Positions 8,601 to 14,617 of a DNA stretch of 19,434 nt are shown here, piece after piece. Every line of letters begins with the position of its first letter. The first letter of the stretch is position 1. The notes under the pieces are model-generated. The model saw only the letters and a list, made by a program, of their open reading frames with translations, had not been told where the DNA came from and made no database searches. The stretch comes from a bacterium UBP15_UBA6099. Its GTDB lineage: Bacteria; UBP15; UBA6099. The position numbers were made by a program, and so were the translations under genes. The stretch covers positions 1,583 to 21,016 of the forward strand of contig DIWT01000015.1 in the NCBI GenBank assembly GCA_002435745.1. Direction: 5' to 3'.

Positions 8601-8953
8601 ACCAGTACATACTCAAACTGGGATATGTCGCGTCTGAAAGGATCGAGTGCGCGATGTCATACGACGTAAGAAGGACATCGCCGACGCCCTCCGACACGGA
8701 CATACTCGGATTTGAAGTCAGGCACAAAACATCCAAACGGATGAACAGCAAAATCGGTTTCGCGCGCACGGAGAGATCGTCCGCGACGACCGAGACGACG
8801 AGAGACGAATACATCGCCGAAGCGGTCTACACGATTAACAGGACGTTCTCGGTGACTTTGAATTTAAAGAAGGACAAGTATTCCGCCGGAGCGGCGGCGG
8901 CTAACGACTATTCGGGCACGGTGGGCAGCCTAGAGGTGACCGCGAACTTCTGA
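5636..8953 (+). CDS. Large modular outer-membrane beta-barrel protein
   Basis: I do not recognise a named family. The 1105-residue product starts with a Sec signal peptide (MRIR, hydrophobic 8-20, cleavage after AFA at residue 28), then an acidic Glu/Ala/Thr linker (30-68). Residues about 130-260 contain RLGDFSTSFPGG and NKRGPYTL segments. Four related modules with the pattern DY-x-IDY-x2-G-x-I/L-x-F, then x-V-x-Y, occur at about 226-265, 345-388, 462-496 and 586-625. Four cysteines (C425, C440, C447, C459) cluster before the third module, with C560 and C601 later. From about 640 to the end the chain is a long series of short alternating strands finishing VTANF; a terminal Phe is the classical signal for barrel assembly. 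The start at 5636 has GGAGA 7 nt upstream and the signal peptide directly after it; an in-frame ATG at 5603 was rejected. The modules recall ones in SprA-like cell-surface proteins, from memory only. Likely role: surface receptor, adhesin or translocation pore. Confidence 0.8.
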   Translation: MRIRTTTLVAASLAALMCMAQPRQAAFAQSETPAQEETVVTETAGAAETAAETQAAEEASEQTEAPDLIELGDIKLSGYRKVKWRDYSSSGDFEMFRSANGFSYRDARFEQTSFIMLKGDLPRNLKIDGTFSEMPYQDRTLLLNVTGNNGRARLGDFSTSFPGGSLVSFHKNIRGVDYVYDTGSLRVSAIMSKEKSKTETITFKGQNKRGPYTLNAFQIVEGTEQVKIDGAPVSAGQYYIDYFRGDITFGFVVNAAQTVEITYESTLLLSMKTGNMNAFGVEFTPLNKKFTVGGSFMSEGANAVSQSVLIYNSVDFEVGPFNIDETRSLFTGSMKSPYAFIEKDTELVLRNGTPLSRNTDYLIDYVSGELDFIAPMASSTVSVRYHYFNPKHIGRQRDYLSEPAMSRFTLSKSAVYSGTETVWWCETYGEGPHTDENITCLEMMTPCSDVKYGAAQTTCEEGSDYFIDEVANQIIILNPSYIPDHNHVIRAQYDFVQKTAAEEKASDKKIVDVYFMTKLFDKLSVEAEVSTTDADMSNRRIKVLEEYVATVIVPTQREYCLQRDPATAAEVEIFFDDLVTSRGRKSYPGDFTIETDAGNACPGDKILVFKYDIPAGTTIIANYSVAPDLGTDTTKSASAVRTKIGYSGKKASFNIETISKDMAFSPLNDYSNNEEKRLSGDVKLNLMDNLTLFGDYLTYDNMHNFNTTDKDDYDRIGAGATFRKGRIKEITLKKTRFDASDNLNVSKLDNTRTVDELFFKWDPRGKNVFTVNAELSNSEFEDNTGALTDKDTDRRLVGFGYTPSGKLNVRGYLELTDTDVIAPAGFGADASFGTKTFAKNLDASWTPDDIWSLNSRILLQKKTHSRADYDDENWDSIMLGASARPFGRITFVNISAYRRDLPNNLTGSARTDTANASFGYKAAPMWVVEPSIDKVKAAVGETSSNKSDGYGLSFLYDPDNRSKWDGRFSWKTTDKTNSTQTATTDSEENQYILKLGYVASERIECAMSYDVRRTSPTPSDTDILGFEVRHKTSKRMNSKIGFARTERSSATTETTRDEYIAEAVYTINRTFSVTLNLKKDKYSAGAAAANDYSGTVGSLEVTANF

Positions 8954-8975
8954 TTTTAACGAAAGCGTCGGAGAG

Positions 8976-9563
8976 ATGACGGGAGAAGAGAAAACAGAGG
9001 GGGCGGCGCCGGGCGGGCTGGAGATGTTGGACCGCAGGGCGACCCTCTTTCTGTACTCGCGGTTTCGCAACCCGGTTTTCGACGCGCTGATGCCCGCGTT
9101 GTCCGTCGGGGCGAACAAGGGGATAGCGTATATCGCGGCAAGCGTGGCGATGATGGTTTTCGGAGAGCCGAGGGTCAAAGCGGCGGGGCTGGTGATGCTG
9201 GCGGGCGCGGGAGCGGCGGGCGTAATCGCGGAAATGACCGTCAAGATGTTCTGGAAGCGAAAGCGCCCCTTCATGGTGATGCCTGAGATAACTCCCGGAG
9301 TGCCGCACCGCAGGCTGATGAAAAGGCCGTCGTTCCCGTCGGGGCATTCGGCGGGCTATTTCGCGGCGGCGCTTTCGCTTGCGGTGTTCTTTCCGTCAAT
9401 GGCGGTTCCGCTCGCGGTTGCAGCCGCCCTCGGCGCTTATTCCCGGATTTACAACGGCGTTCATTTCCTCTCCGATGTCGTGGCCGGCTCGATTGTCGGC
9501 ATCGCGTTCTCAGGGCTTATGGTGTGGCTGCTCGCCGAGCGCGCGGTCGGCCTTTTCTCATAA
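8976..9563 (+). CDS. PAP2-family membrane phosphatase
   Basis: This is a 195-residue integral membrane phosphatase with the complete PAP2/acid phosphatase signature: K-x6-RP (Lys90-Pro98), PSGH (121-124), and SR-x5-H-x3-D (Ser156, Arg157, His163, Asp167). About five hydrophobic helices surround these motifs, and the active site would face the periplasm. Members dephosphorylate undecaprenyl pyrophosphate, phosphatidylglycerol phosphate or lipid A, which fits the cell-envelope gene 22 bp upstream; the substrate cannot be fixed. No well-spaced ribosome binding site precedes the ATG (GGAGAG abuts it), so translation may be coupled to the upstream gene. An internal ATG at residue 17 is an alternative start. 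Confidence 0.9.
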   Translation: MTGEEKTEGAAPGGLEMLDRRATLFLYSRFRNPVFDALMPALSVGANKGIAYIAASVAMMVFGEPRVKAAGLVMLAGAGAAGVIAEMTVKMFWKRKRPFMVMPEITPGVPHRRLMKRPSFPSGHSAGYFAAALSLAVFFPSMAVPLAVAAALGAYSRIYNGVHFLSDVVAGSIVGIAFSGLMVWLLAERAVGLFS

Positions 9564-9616
9564 AAGCAATTCGCTCCCGGCAGGCTCCGGGAGGTTTTCC
9601 ACGGAAGGCGGTCGAT

Positions 9617-10030
9617 ATGGACGGCAATATCGAAGAATCGATTAAATACGCTAGGGAAACGGTGGGCGGAGACCCGCTTGCGCGGCATCTGGGCATCGTA
9701 ATCGAGGAAGTGTCCGAAGGGTTCGCCAGAGTGTCGCTCGAAGCGAAGCCGGAATACATGAACGCGGTGGGAAGGGCGCACGGGGCGGCGGTGTACGCCG
9801 TCATCGACCAGTCGCTGGCGGTGGCCGCGAACTCTCGCGGCGTCCGCGCCGTCACTCTCGACGTGAACGCCAGATATCACTCCGGCGCGCCCGGCGGCGA
9901 CGTTCTGGTGGCCGAAGCGTCTCCCATCGAAATCAAGAAAAGAATCAGCGTGTGGAAAGTGGAAGTGCGCGCCAGAAACGCGGGATCTCTTGTGGCCACG
10001 GCGACTGCCACCGCCTACCATCAAGCCTGA
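9617..10030 (+). CDS. PaaI-type hotdog-fold acyl-CoA thioesterase
   Basis: This is a 137-residue single hotdog domain. It carries the PaaI/YbgC-like core MNAVGRAHGAAVYAVIDQS, with His55-Gly56 and Asp64 in the positions used by PaaI and 4-hydroxybenzoyl-CoA thioesterases, followed by the strands RAVTLDVNARYHSGA and WKVEVRA. It would hydrolyse acyl-CoA thioesters in the cytoplasm as a dimer or tetramer. PaaI relatives rescue CoA from dead-end intermediates in aromatic or branched acid catabolism, and an acyl-CoA dehydrogenase lies further along the same strand. The ATG at 9617 follows GGAAGGCGG. An upstream in-frame ATG (9524) would overlap the phosphatase gene and add 31 unconserved residues, so it was rejected. 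Confidence 0.9.
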   Translation: MDGNIEESIKYARETVGGDPLARHLGIVIEEVSEGFARVSLEAKPEYMNAVGRAHGAAVYAVIDQSLAVAANSRGVRAVTLDVNARYHSGAPGGDVLVAEASPIEIKKRISVWKVEVRARNAGSLVATATATAYHQA

Positions 10031-10089
10031 ATCTCTCCTTAGAATATGCAGCGCGCTCTATTGAGCGGCGGAAATGAGGGTTATAAAAG

Positions 10090-11013
10090 ATGAAATCAAA
10101 CACAAAGAACGTCGAAACCGAACGGGGAAATTTCCGCAGGCGCGACGTTGCTCGGTTTATGATGGCGCTTGCGTGCGCGGCGCTTGTCGTCTCGGCGGGG
10201 CGCGCGATGGCGGATTGGCCCGGCGTCGCAGTGTCAGAGGACGGAACTCCCATCGCTTACGAGGTTTGGGGAGAGGGAGAGCCGACTCTGATCTTCATTC
10301 ACGGATGGAGTTGCGATTCCAGATACTGGCGCGCGCAGATAGAGCATTTCTCCCGGAAGCGCCGCGTAATAGTCCTCGATATGGCAGGACACGGAAACTC
10401 CGGCATGGCGAGAGAGATTTACACCATGAAGGCCTTTGGCGAAGACGTCCGCGCGGTGGCGGACGCCGCGGGCGCGCAGAAGATGATTCTCATAGGCCAT
10501 TCGATGGGCGGCCCGGTGATAGCGGAAGCGGCGGCGCTGATGCCGGGGCGCGTGATCGGGCTTGTCGGCGCCGACACGTTTGAAGACGTGGAATACAAGT
10601 TGACGAACGAGGAAATGGAGCGGATGCTCGGCCCGCTGGAGGCTGATTTCAAAGCCGGGGCGCGCGCGTTCGTAACCTCGATGATGCGGCCCGGAGAGGA
10701 AGCGGCTCTCGCCGAGTGGATTCTTGCGGACATGTCGTCCGCTCCCCCGGCCGTAGCCATGAGCGCGATCAGGGAAATGCTGAATCAGTATATAACGGGC
10801 GAAACAGCCTCCATTTTCGATCGCGCCCGGATTCCCGTCGTGACGGTCAACGCGGACATGTGGCCGATCAACTTCGAGTCGAACCGCAACCACATGTTGT
10901 CGTTCGACGCCATCGTGCTGAAGGACGCGGACCATTTTCTGATGATGAACAAGCCGGATGAATTCAACGCGGCGCTCGAACAGGCGATAGATATGCTGAT
11001 GGGCAATCAATAA
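10090..11013 (+). CDS. Exported alpha/beta hydrolase
   Basis: This is a 307-residue serine hydrolase of the alpha/beta fold with an N-terminal export signal. NFRRRDVARF (14-23) followed by a hydrophobic core (24-36) and AMA at 39-41 looks like a signal peptide, and the arginine run before the core resembles a Tat twin-arginine motif, though it is not canonical. Catalytic markers are the oxyanion motif HGWSCD (71-76), nucleophile GHSMGG with Ser138, acid Asp256 in NADMWP, and His282 in DADHF. It is distinct in sequence from the other hydrolase at 62-1042. It lies 59 bp after the thioesterase, with GAGGG about 10 nt before the ATG. The substrate is unknown; an ester or lactone arriving in the periplasm is plausible. 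Confidence 0.9.
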   Translation: MKSNTKNVETERGNFRRRDVARFMMALACAALVVSAGRAMADWPGVAVSEDGTPIAYEVWGEGEPTLIFIHGWSCDSRYWRAQIEHFSRKRRVIVLDMAGHGNSGMAREIYTMKAFGEDVRAVADAAGAQKMILIGHSMGGPVIAEAAALMPGRVIGLVGADTFEDVEYKLTNEEMERMLGPLEADFKAGARAFVTSMMRPGEEAALAEWILADMSSAPPAVAMSAIREMLNQYITGETASIFDRARIPVVTVNADMWPINFESNRNHMLSFDAIVLKDADHFLMMNKPDEFNAALEQAIDMLMGNQ

Positions 11014-11147
11014 AAGGCGAAGAATCGGACAAGGCTGAAGCGACGGAGAAGCTTCCTGCCGCAAGGCAATTGTGATAGACTATCGTAAGTTCGCGGAGGG
11101 GCGGCCCACGGGAGACGCGGCCCGCGCCCCGGGCAGAGGTGAAGGGC

Positions 11148-12776
11148 ATGGCGGAGAAGAAAAGGCGTTACACCAGAGAGATGGCCGAATGGGCGGCGGG
11201 TTTGACGTTCGGCGACATTCCCGCGCGGGTGGTCGAGCAGGCGAAGATGCAGACGATGAGCGTTCTGGCGGCGATATTCGCCGGCTCGCGAACGTCCTCC
11301 GGCGGCAAGACGATAGCCGCGGCGCTGCGCGGGTCCGACCCCGGACCGGCGAGGCTCATTCCCTCAGGCGAACTCGTCACCGTCAAGGACGCTCTAGCGG
11401 CGGCGTCCTCGCTATCGATGGCGCTGGACTACGACGACTACACGTTCGCGGGGCACCCCGGACATTCGGCGGCGCTCGTGCCGCTCCTGATGGCGGCCCG
11501 CGAAGACATTTCGGGCGAACAGATATTGCTCGCGCAGACGGTGGCCAACGAGATAGAGTCTCGCATCGGCGGCTCTGTGATGGTCGGGCCGCTGAACGGG
11601 CAGATGTGGTCGTTCATCCACGCCGCCGGCGCGGCCTGCGCCGCAGGAAAAATCTACGGGCTGGACTCCGACCGGATGGCGTCCGCCCTAGGAATGGCTC
11701 TTTCGCAACCCGCTTCCCCGCTCGCCCCCGGCTTCATGGGCGCGGACTCGAAGCTTCTGACGGCATCCGCGGGGATCGCCTCCGGACTGTTCGCCGCCCA
11801 ACTCGCCGCCGAAGGCCTTAAAGGGCCTCAGGACATCCTCGAAGCGGAAGACGGTTTCTGCGAGACGCTCTCCTTCGTTCCCATCTACCCGATGCTCACA
11901 AGGCTCGGCTCGTGCTGGCTCTCGGACACCATGTCCGTAAAGCTGTATCCGGGATGCGCGTATATCAGCGCGACGATGGACGGCGTTTTCGAGATAATGC
12001 GAAACAAGGAAATAAACCCCGACGACATATTCAAGATCGACGTTCACGCGTCCATCGCCACTGTTAAGATGGACGAGATGTCGCGCCCGCTGGTGACGCA
12101 CCAGAACACGCACCCGGTGACGCTGAACTTCTACACGCCTTACAATGTGGCGGCGGGAGTTCTCGACGGAAGGCTAGGCCCGGAGCAATTCGAGCCGGAG
12201 CGGGTGAGAGACCCGAAGGTGTGGGAGCTGGCGAGGCGGGTGCGCGTGCATCATGACATGTCGCTCACCAGCAATCTTATCGATTCGGCGACGGACCTGA
12301 TAGACATCCGGTATCTGCTGAGCCGGATGCGGGCCGGCTCCCTCGGATCGATGCTCAAGAGGCTCGGTCCGGCGTCGCCGCTGTTGTGGCTGGCTGGCGG
12401 GCGGGAGATAACCGGCCTGATGTCGGAAGGCCGGCGCGCCCTCGAAAAAGTCTTCGGCGCTCCCGGCGACGACGACGCGGAACGGCGGCTGGCTCCCTCC
12501 GCCGAAAATTTCCGAATGGCTTTCGGAGCGCGCGTCGTGTTCGACATGAAATCGAAGGACGCGGTGTACGAGTTCGAGCAGAAGATACCGTTCGGCGCGG
12601 CGGGCTGGCCGCTGGAAGACCGCCGAAGCGACGCGTGCGGCAAGTTCGAGAAAGAGGCTCTCGCCGTTCTGACTCCCGACGCCGCCTCCGCCGCCCTCGA
12701 AGCCGTCTCGACTATGGAGCGGCTCGACAACGCTGGCGTACGCTCCCTGCTCGACCTGTGCTGTTCGAAAAAATAG
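11148..12776 (+). CDS. MmgE/PrpD family protein, enlarged
   Basis: This is a 542-residue cytoplasmic protein of the MmgE/PrpD family (2-methylcitrate dehydratase, cis-aconitate decarboxylase and relatives), which dehydrate, decarboxylate or isomerise tricarboxylic and related acids without an iron-sulfur cluster. The diagnostic motif is ALDYDDYTFAGHPGHSA at about 92-108. GPLNGQMWSF and KLYPGCAYISATMDG are also typical. Members are usually about 450-490 residues. The excess seems to be an insertion at about 378-457, rich in Arg, Leu and Gly, between the ARRVRVHHD segment and the last strands. I chose ATG 11148 with GAGGTGA 5 nt upstream over the in-frame GTG at 11139. A 134-bp gap precedes it. 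No citrate synthase (PrpC) or PrpB is nearby, so a true methylcitrate cycle is not supported. Confidence 0.9.
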   Translation: MAEKKRRYTREMAEWAAGLTFGDIPARVVEQAKMQTMSVLAAIFAGSRTSSGGKTIAAALRGSDPGPARLIPSGELVTVKDALAAASSLSMALDYDDYTFAGHPGHSAALVPLLMAAREDISGEQILLAQTVANEIESRIGGSVMVGPLNGQMWSFIHAAGAACAAGKIYGLDSDRMASALGMALSQPASPLAPGFMGADSKLLTASAGIASGLFAAQLAAEGLKGPQDILEAEDGFCETLSFVPIYPMLTRLGSCWLSDTMSVKLYPGCAYISATMDGVFEIMRNKEINPDDIFKIDVHASIATVKMDEMSRPLVTHQNTHPVTLNFYTPYNVAAGVLDGRLGPEQFEPERVRDPKVWELARRVRVHHDMSLTSNLIDSATDLIDIRYLLSRMRAGSLGSMLKRLGPASPLLWLAGGREITGLMSEGRRALEKVFGAPGDDDAERRLAPSAENFRMAFGARVVFDMKSKDAVYEFEQKIPFGAAGWPLEDRRSDACGKFEKEALAVLTPDAASAALEAVSTMERLDNAGVRSLLDLCCSKK

Positions 12777-12831
12777 CCCGCCCTCCACGCCGGAGGCTTG
12801 GGAACAAATAAACGCGAAGAGGTCCGTCAAA

Positions 12832-13377
12832 ATGGCAAAAGCAAAAAGCGTTCCCGATTTTTCAGACAAGATGAAGCGTCTGCGCAAGAAGAACGGCATA
12901 ACGCTCGAGGCGCTCGCCGCCGCGACCGGGATGTCCGCCGATTATCTCGAAAAGATTGAGAACGGCGAGACTATGCCTCCGGTGTCAAACATCATCCAGA
13001 TAAGCGCCGCGCTCACCGTCGATTCAGGCAAGTTCCTGTCCTCCGACGGGGCAAACAAGGAAAAGAAGGCGGAGAGCTTCAAGAAGCGCGCGGACGCGTA
13101 CTATTACAAGACGCTCACGCCCGACGCCGAGCACAAACACATGAAGGGCTTCCACGTCTCAATCCCCTCGAAGTCGGAACACGCCGGAGTGCAGTACAAA
13201 CACGAGGGCGAGGAGTTCGTCTATGTGCTCGACGGAGTTCTCGACATTCAGGTCGGCTCGAAGAAACACAAACTTAAAAAAGGCCAGTCCCTCCACTTCG
13301 ACTCCAACCACACGCACAAGCTGAGCAATCCGGGATCGAAGCAGACGGACTTGATTGTTGTCGTGTACACGCCCTGA
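12832..13377 (+). CDS. XRE-family regulator with cupin sensor domain
   Basis: This is a 181-residue transcription regulator. Residues 11-66 form a Cro/C1-type helix-turn-helix (LRKKNGITLEALAAATGMSA, then YLEKIENGETMPP). Residues about 100-180 form a cupin_2 domain with metal-ligand candidates His124 and Glu128 in HEGEEFVYVLDG, and His160/His162 in DSNHTHKLSNPG. This is the PuuR-like layout in which the cupin senses a small metabolite and controls DNA binding. The ATG follows GAGG with 9-10 nt spacing. It sits between the PrpD-like gene and the acyl-CoA dehydrogenase, co-directional with both, so it most likely regulates these genes; no operator could be identified with confidence. Confidence 0.93.
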   Translation: MAKAKSVPDFSDKMKRLRKKNGITLEALAAATGMSADYLEKIENGETMPPVSNIIQISAALTVDSGKFLSSDGANKEKKAESFKKRADAYYYKTLTPDAEHKHMKGFHVSIPSKSEHAGVQYKHEGEEFVYVLDGVLDIQVGSKKHKLKKGQSLHFDSNHTHKLSNPGSKQTDLIVVVYTP

Positions 13378-13432
13378 GCGCCGGAGGCGACTGAGGCGTT
13401 GCGCGTCCCGAACACTACCCGCGCTCCGGCGC
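13378..13432 (+). other. 9-bp inverted repeat between regulator and acyl-CoA dehydrogenase
   Basis: GCGCCGGAG (13378-13386) and CTCCGGCGC (13424-13432) are perfect complements separated by 37 nt. They fill the gap from just after the regulator stop codon to 16 nt before the dehydrogenase ATG. The left arm overlaps a CGCC-GGA-GGCG mini-hairpin (13379-13389), so two alternative folds are possible in the message. Confidence 0.5.
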
Positions 13433-13448
13433 GATTGGAGCATCCATT

Positions 13449-14585
13449 ATGGCGATACCCCTCACGGAAGAGCAACACATGGTGCAGTTGATGGTGCGCG
13501 ACTTCGCGCGCCGAGAGATCGAGCCGGTCGCGGCAAAAAACGCCTCCGCGAAAAAGTTTCCAGCCGACATCATTAAAAAAATGGGCGGCCTCGGACTCAT
13601 GGGCATGATGATCCCGGAAGAGTACGGCGGCTCGGCCGCGGGAGCCGTTTCTTACGTTCTCGCGATTCAGGAGGTCGCCTTCTCCTGCGCGTCCACAGCC
13701 GTGACGATGTCCGTGAACAACCTGTCGTGCGGCCCCATCCTCTCTCACGGAAACGAGGAGCAGAAGAGAAAATATCTCGCGCCTCTGGCGTCCGGCAGAC
13801 AGCTCGGCGCGTTCGCTATCACCGAGCCGGATGCCGGCTCGGACGCCGCTTCGGTCGCCGCCCGCGCCGTCAAAAAGGGCGACTCGTACATAATCAACGG
13901 AAGCAAAAGCTTCATCACGAACGGCGGATACGCGGACACGTTCATAGTGATAGCGCGCACCGGGAGCGAGCCGCGCGGGCGCGGCATGTCGGCGTTCATC
14001 GTCGAGCGCGGCGTTCCCGGATTCGAGATCGGACGCGAGGAAGACAAGATGGGCCTCACCGCCTCCAGCACAGTCTCGCTCTCTTTCGACGACTGCAAGA
14101 TTCCGGCGCGCAACCTGCTTGGCGCGGAAGGGCAGGGATTCGAGATAGCCATGACCGCCCTCGACAGCGGGCGCATCGGCATCGCCTCGCAGGGCGTAGG
14201 GATGGCTCGCGCCGCTCTCGCCGAAGCGGTCTCGTACGCGAACGCCCGCAAACAGTTCGGACGCGCCCTCGCCCGCAATCAGGCCATCCAGTGGATGATA
14301 GCGGACGCCGCGCGCGATATTGAGGCAGCCCACCTGCTCACCCTCAGCGCCGCCACCTCAAAAGACCGCGGCGAGCCTTTCACCATCGAGGCCTCCATCG
14401 CAAAACTCTTCGCGACCGAGGCGGCCAACCGCATCGCCTACGACGCCTTGCAGATTCACGGCGGATACGGATACACCAAAGAATATAAAATCGAGCGGCT
14501 GTACCGCGATGCGCGCGTCTCCACCATCTACGAGGGAACCTCCGAGGTTCAGCGCATGGTCATCGCCCGCGACGCGCTGCAGTAG
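13449..14585 (+). CDS. Acyl-CoA dehydrogenase
   Basis: This is a 378-residue FAD enzyme of the acyl-CoA dehydrogenase family, normal length for the short/branched-chain (butyryl-CoA, isobutyryl-CoA) mitochondrial-type group. It introduces the 2,3-double bond into an acyl-CoA in the cytoplasm and passes electrons to electron-transfer flavoprotein. The family signature AITEPDAGSDAAS (123-135) and the FAD/dimer segment QIHGGYGYTKEY (335-346) are intact, and the catalytic base is Glu362 in IYEGTSEVQR. TTGGAG lies about 9 nt before the ATG. No etfAB, enoyl-CoA hydratase or thiolase is in the window, so it acts with enzymes encoded elsewhere. Chain-length specificity cannot be judged. Confidence 0.96.
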   Translation: MAIPLTEEQHMVQLMVRDFARREIEPVAAKNASAKKFPADIIKKMGGLGLMGMMIPEEYGGSAAGAVSYVLAIQEVAFSCASTAVTMSVNNLSCGPILSHGNEEQKRKYLAPLASGRQLGAFAITEPDAGSDAASVAARAVKKGDSYIINGSKSFITNGGYADTFIVIARTGSEPRGRGMSAFIVERGVPGFEIGREEDKMGLTASSTVSLSFDDCKIPARNLLGAEGQGFEIAMTALDSGRIGIASQGVGMARAALAEAVSYANARKQFGRALARNQAIQWMIADAARDIEAAHLLTLSAATSKDRGEPFTIEASIAKLFATEAANRIAYDALQIHGGYGYTKEYKIERLYRDARVSTIYEGTSEVQRMVIARDALQ

Positions 14586-14603
14586 CTACCCGTCGCGACC
14601 TCT

Positions 14604-14614
14604 CGCCGGAGGCG
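14604..14614 (+). promoter_or_regulatory. Mini-hairpin covering the ribosome binding site
   Basis: CGCC-GGA-GGCG forms a 4-bp stem with a three-base GNA loop, and its loop and right arm contain the GGAGG Shine-Dalgarno sequence, which ends 5 nt before the ATG at 14618. Identical elevens occur at 12-22 and 13379-13389 and a ten-base match at 12788-12797. Folding would hide the binding site. Confidence 0.4.
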
Positions 14615-14617
14615 TCC

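Noticed and set aside
10064..10087. TTGAGC...TATAAA promoter before the second hydrolase
   Set aside because: The spacer is 15 bp and the start would fall inside the coding start, so it does not explain the message.
11072..11821. 249-residue plus-strand open frame before the PrpD-like gene
   Set aside because: Out-of-frame shadow with an Arg/Gly-rich composition; the PrpD-like frame has the family signature.
13248..14333. 361-residue minus-strand open frame
   Set aside because: Antisense shadow of the XRE-cupin and acyl-CoA dehydrogenase genes, both of which have intact catalytic motifs.
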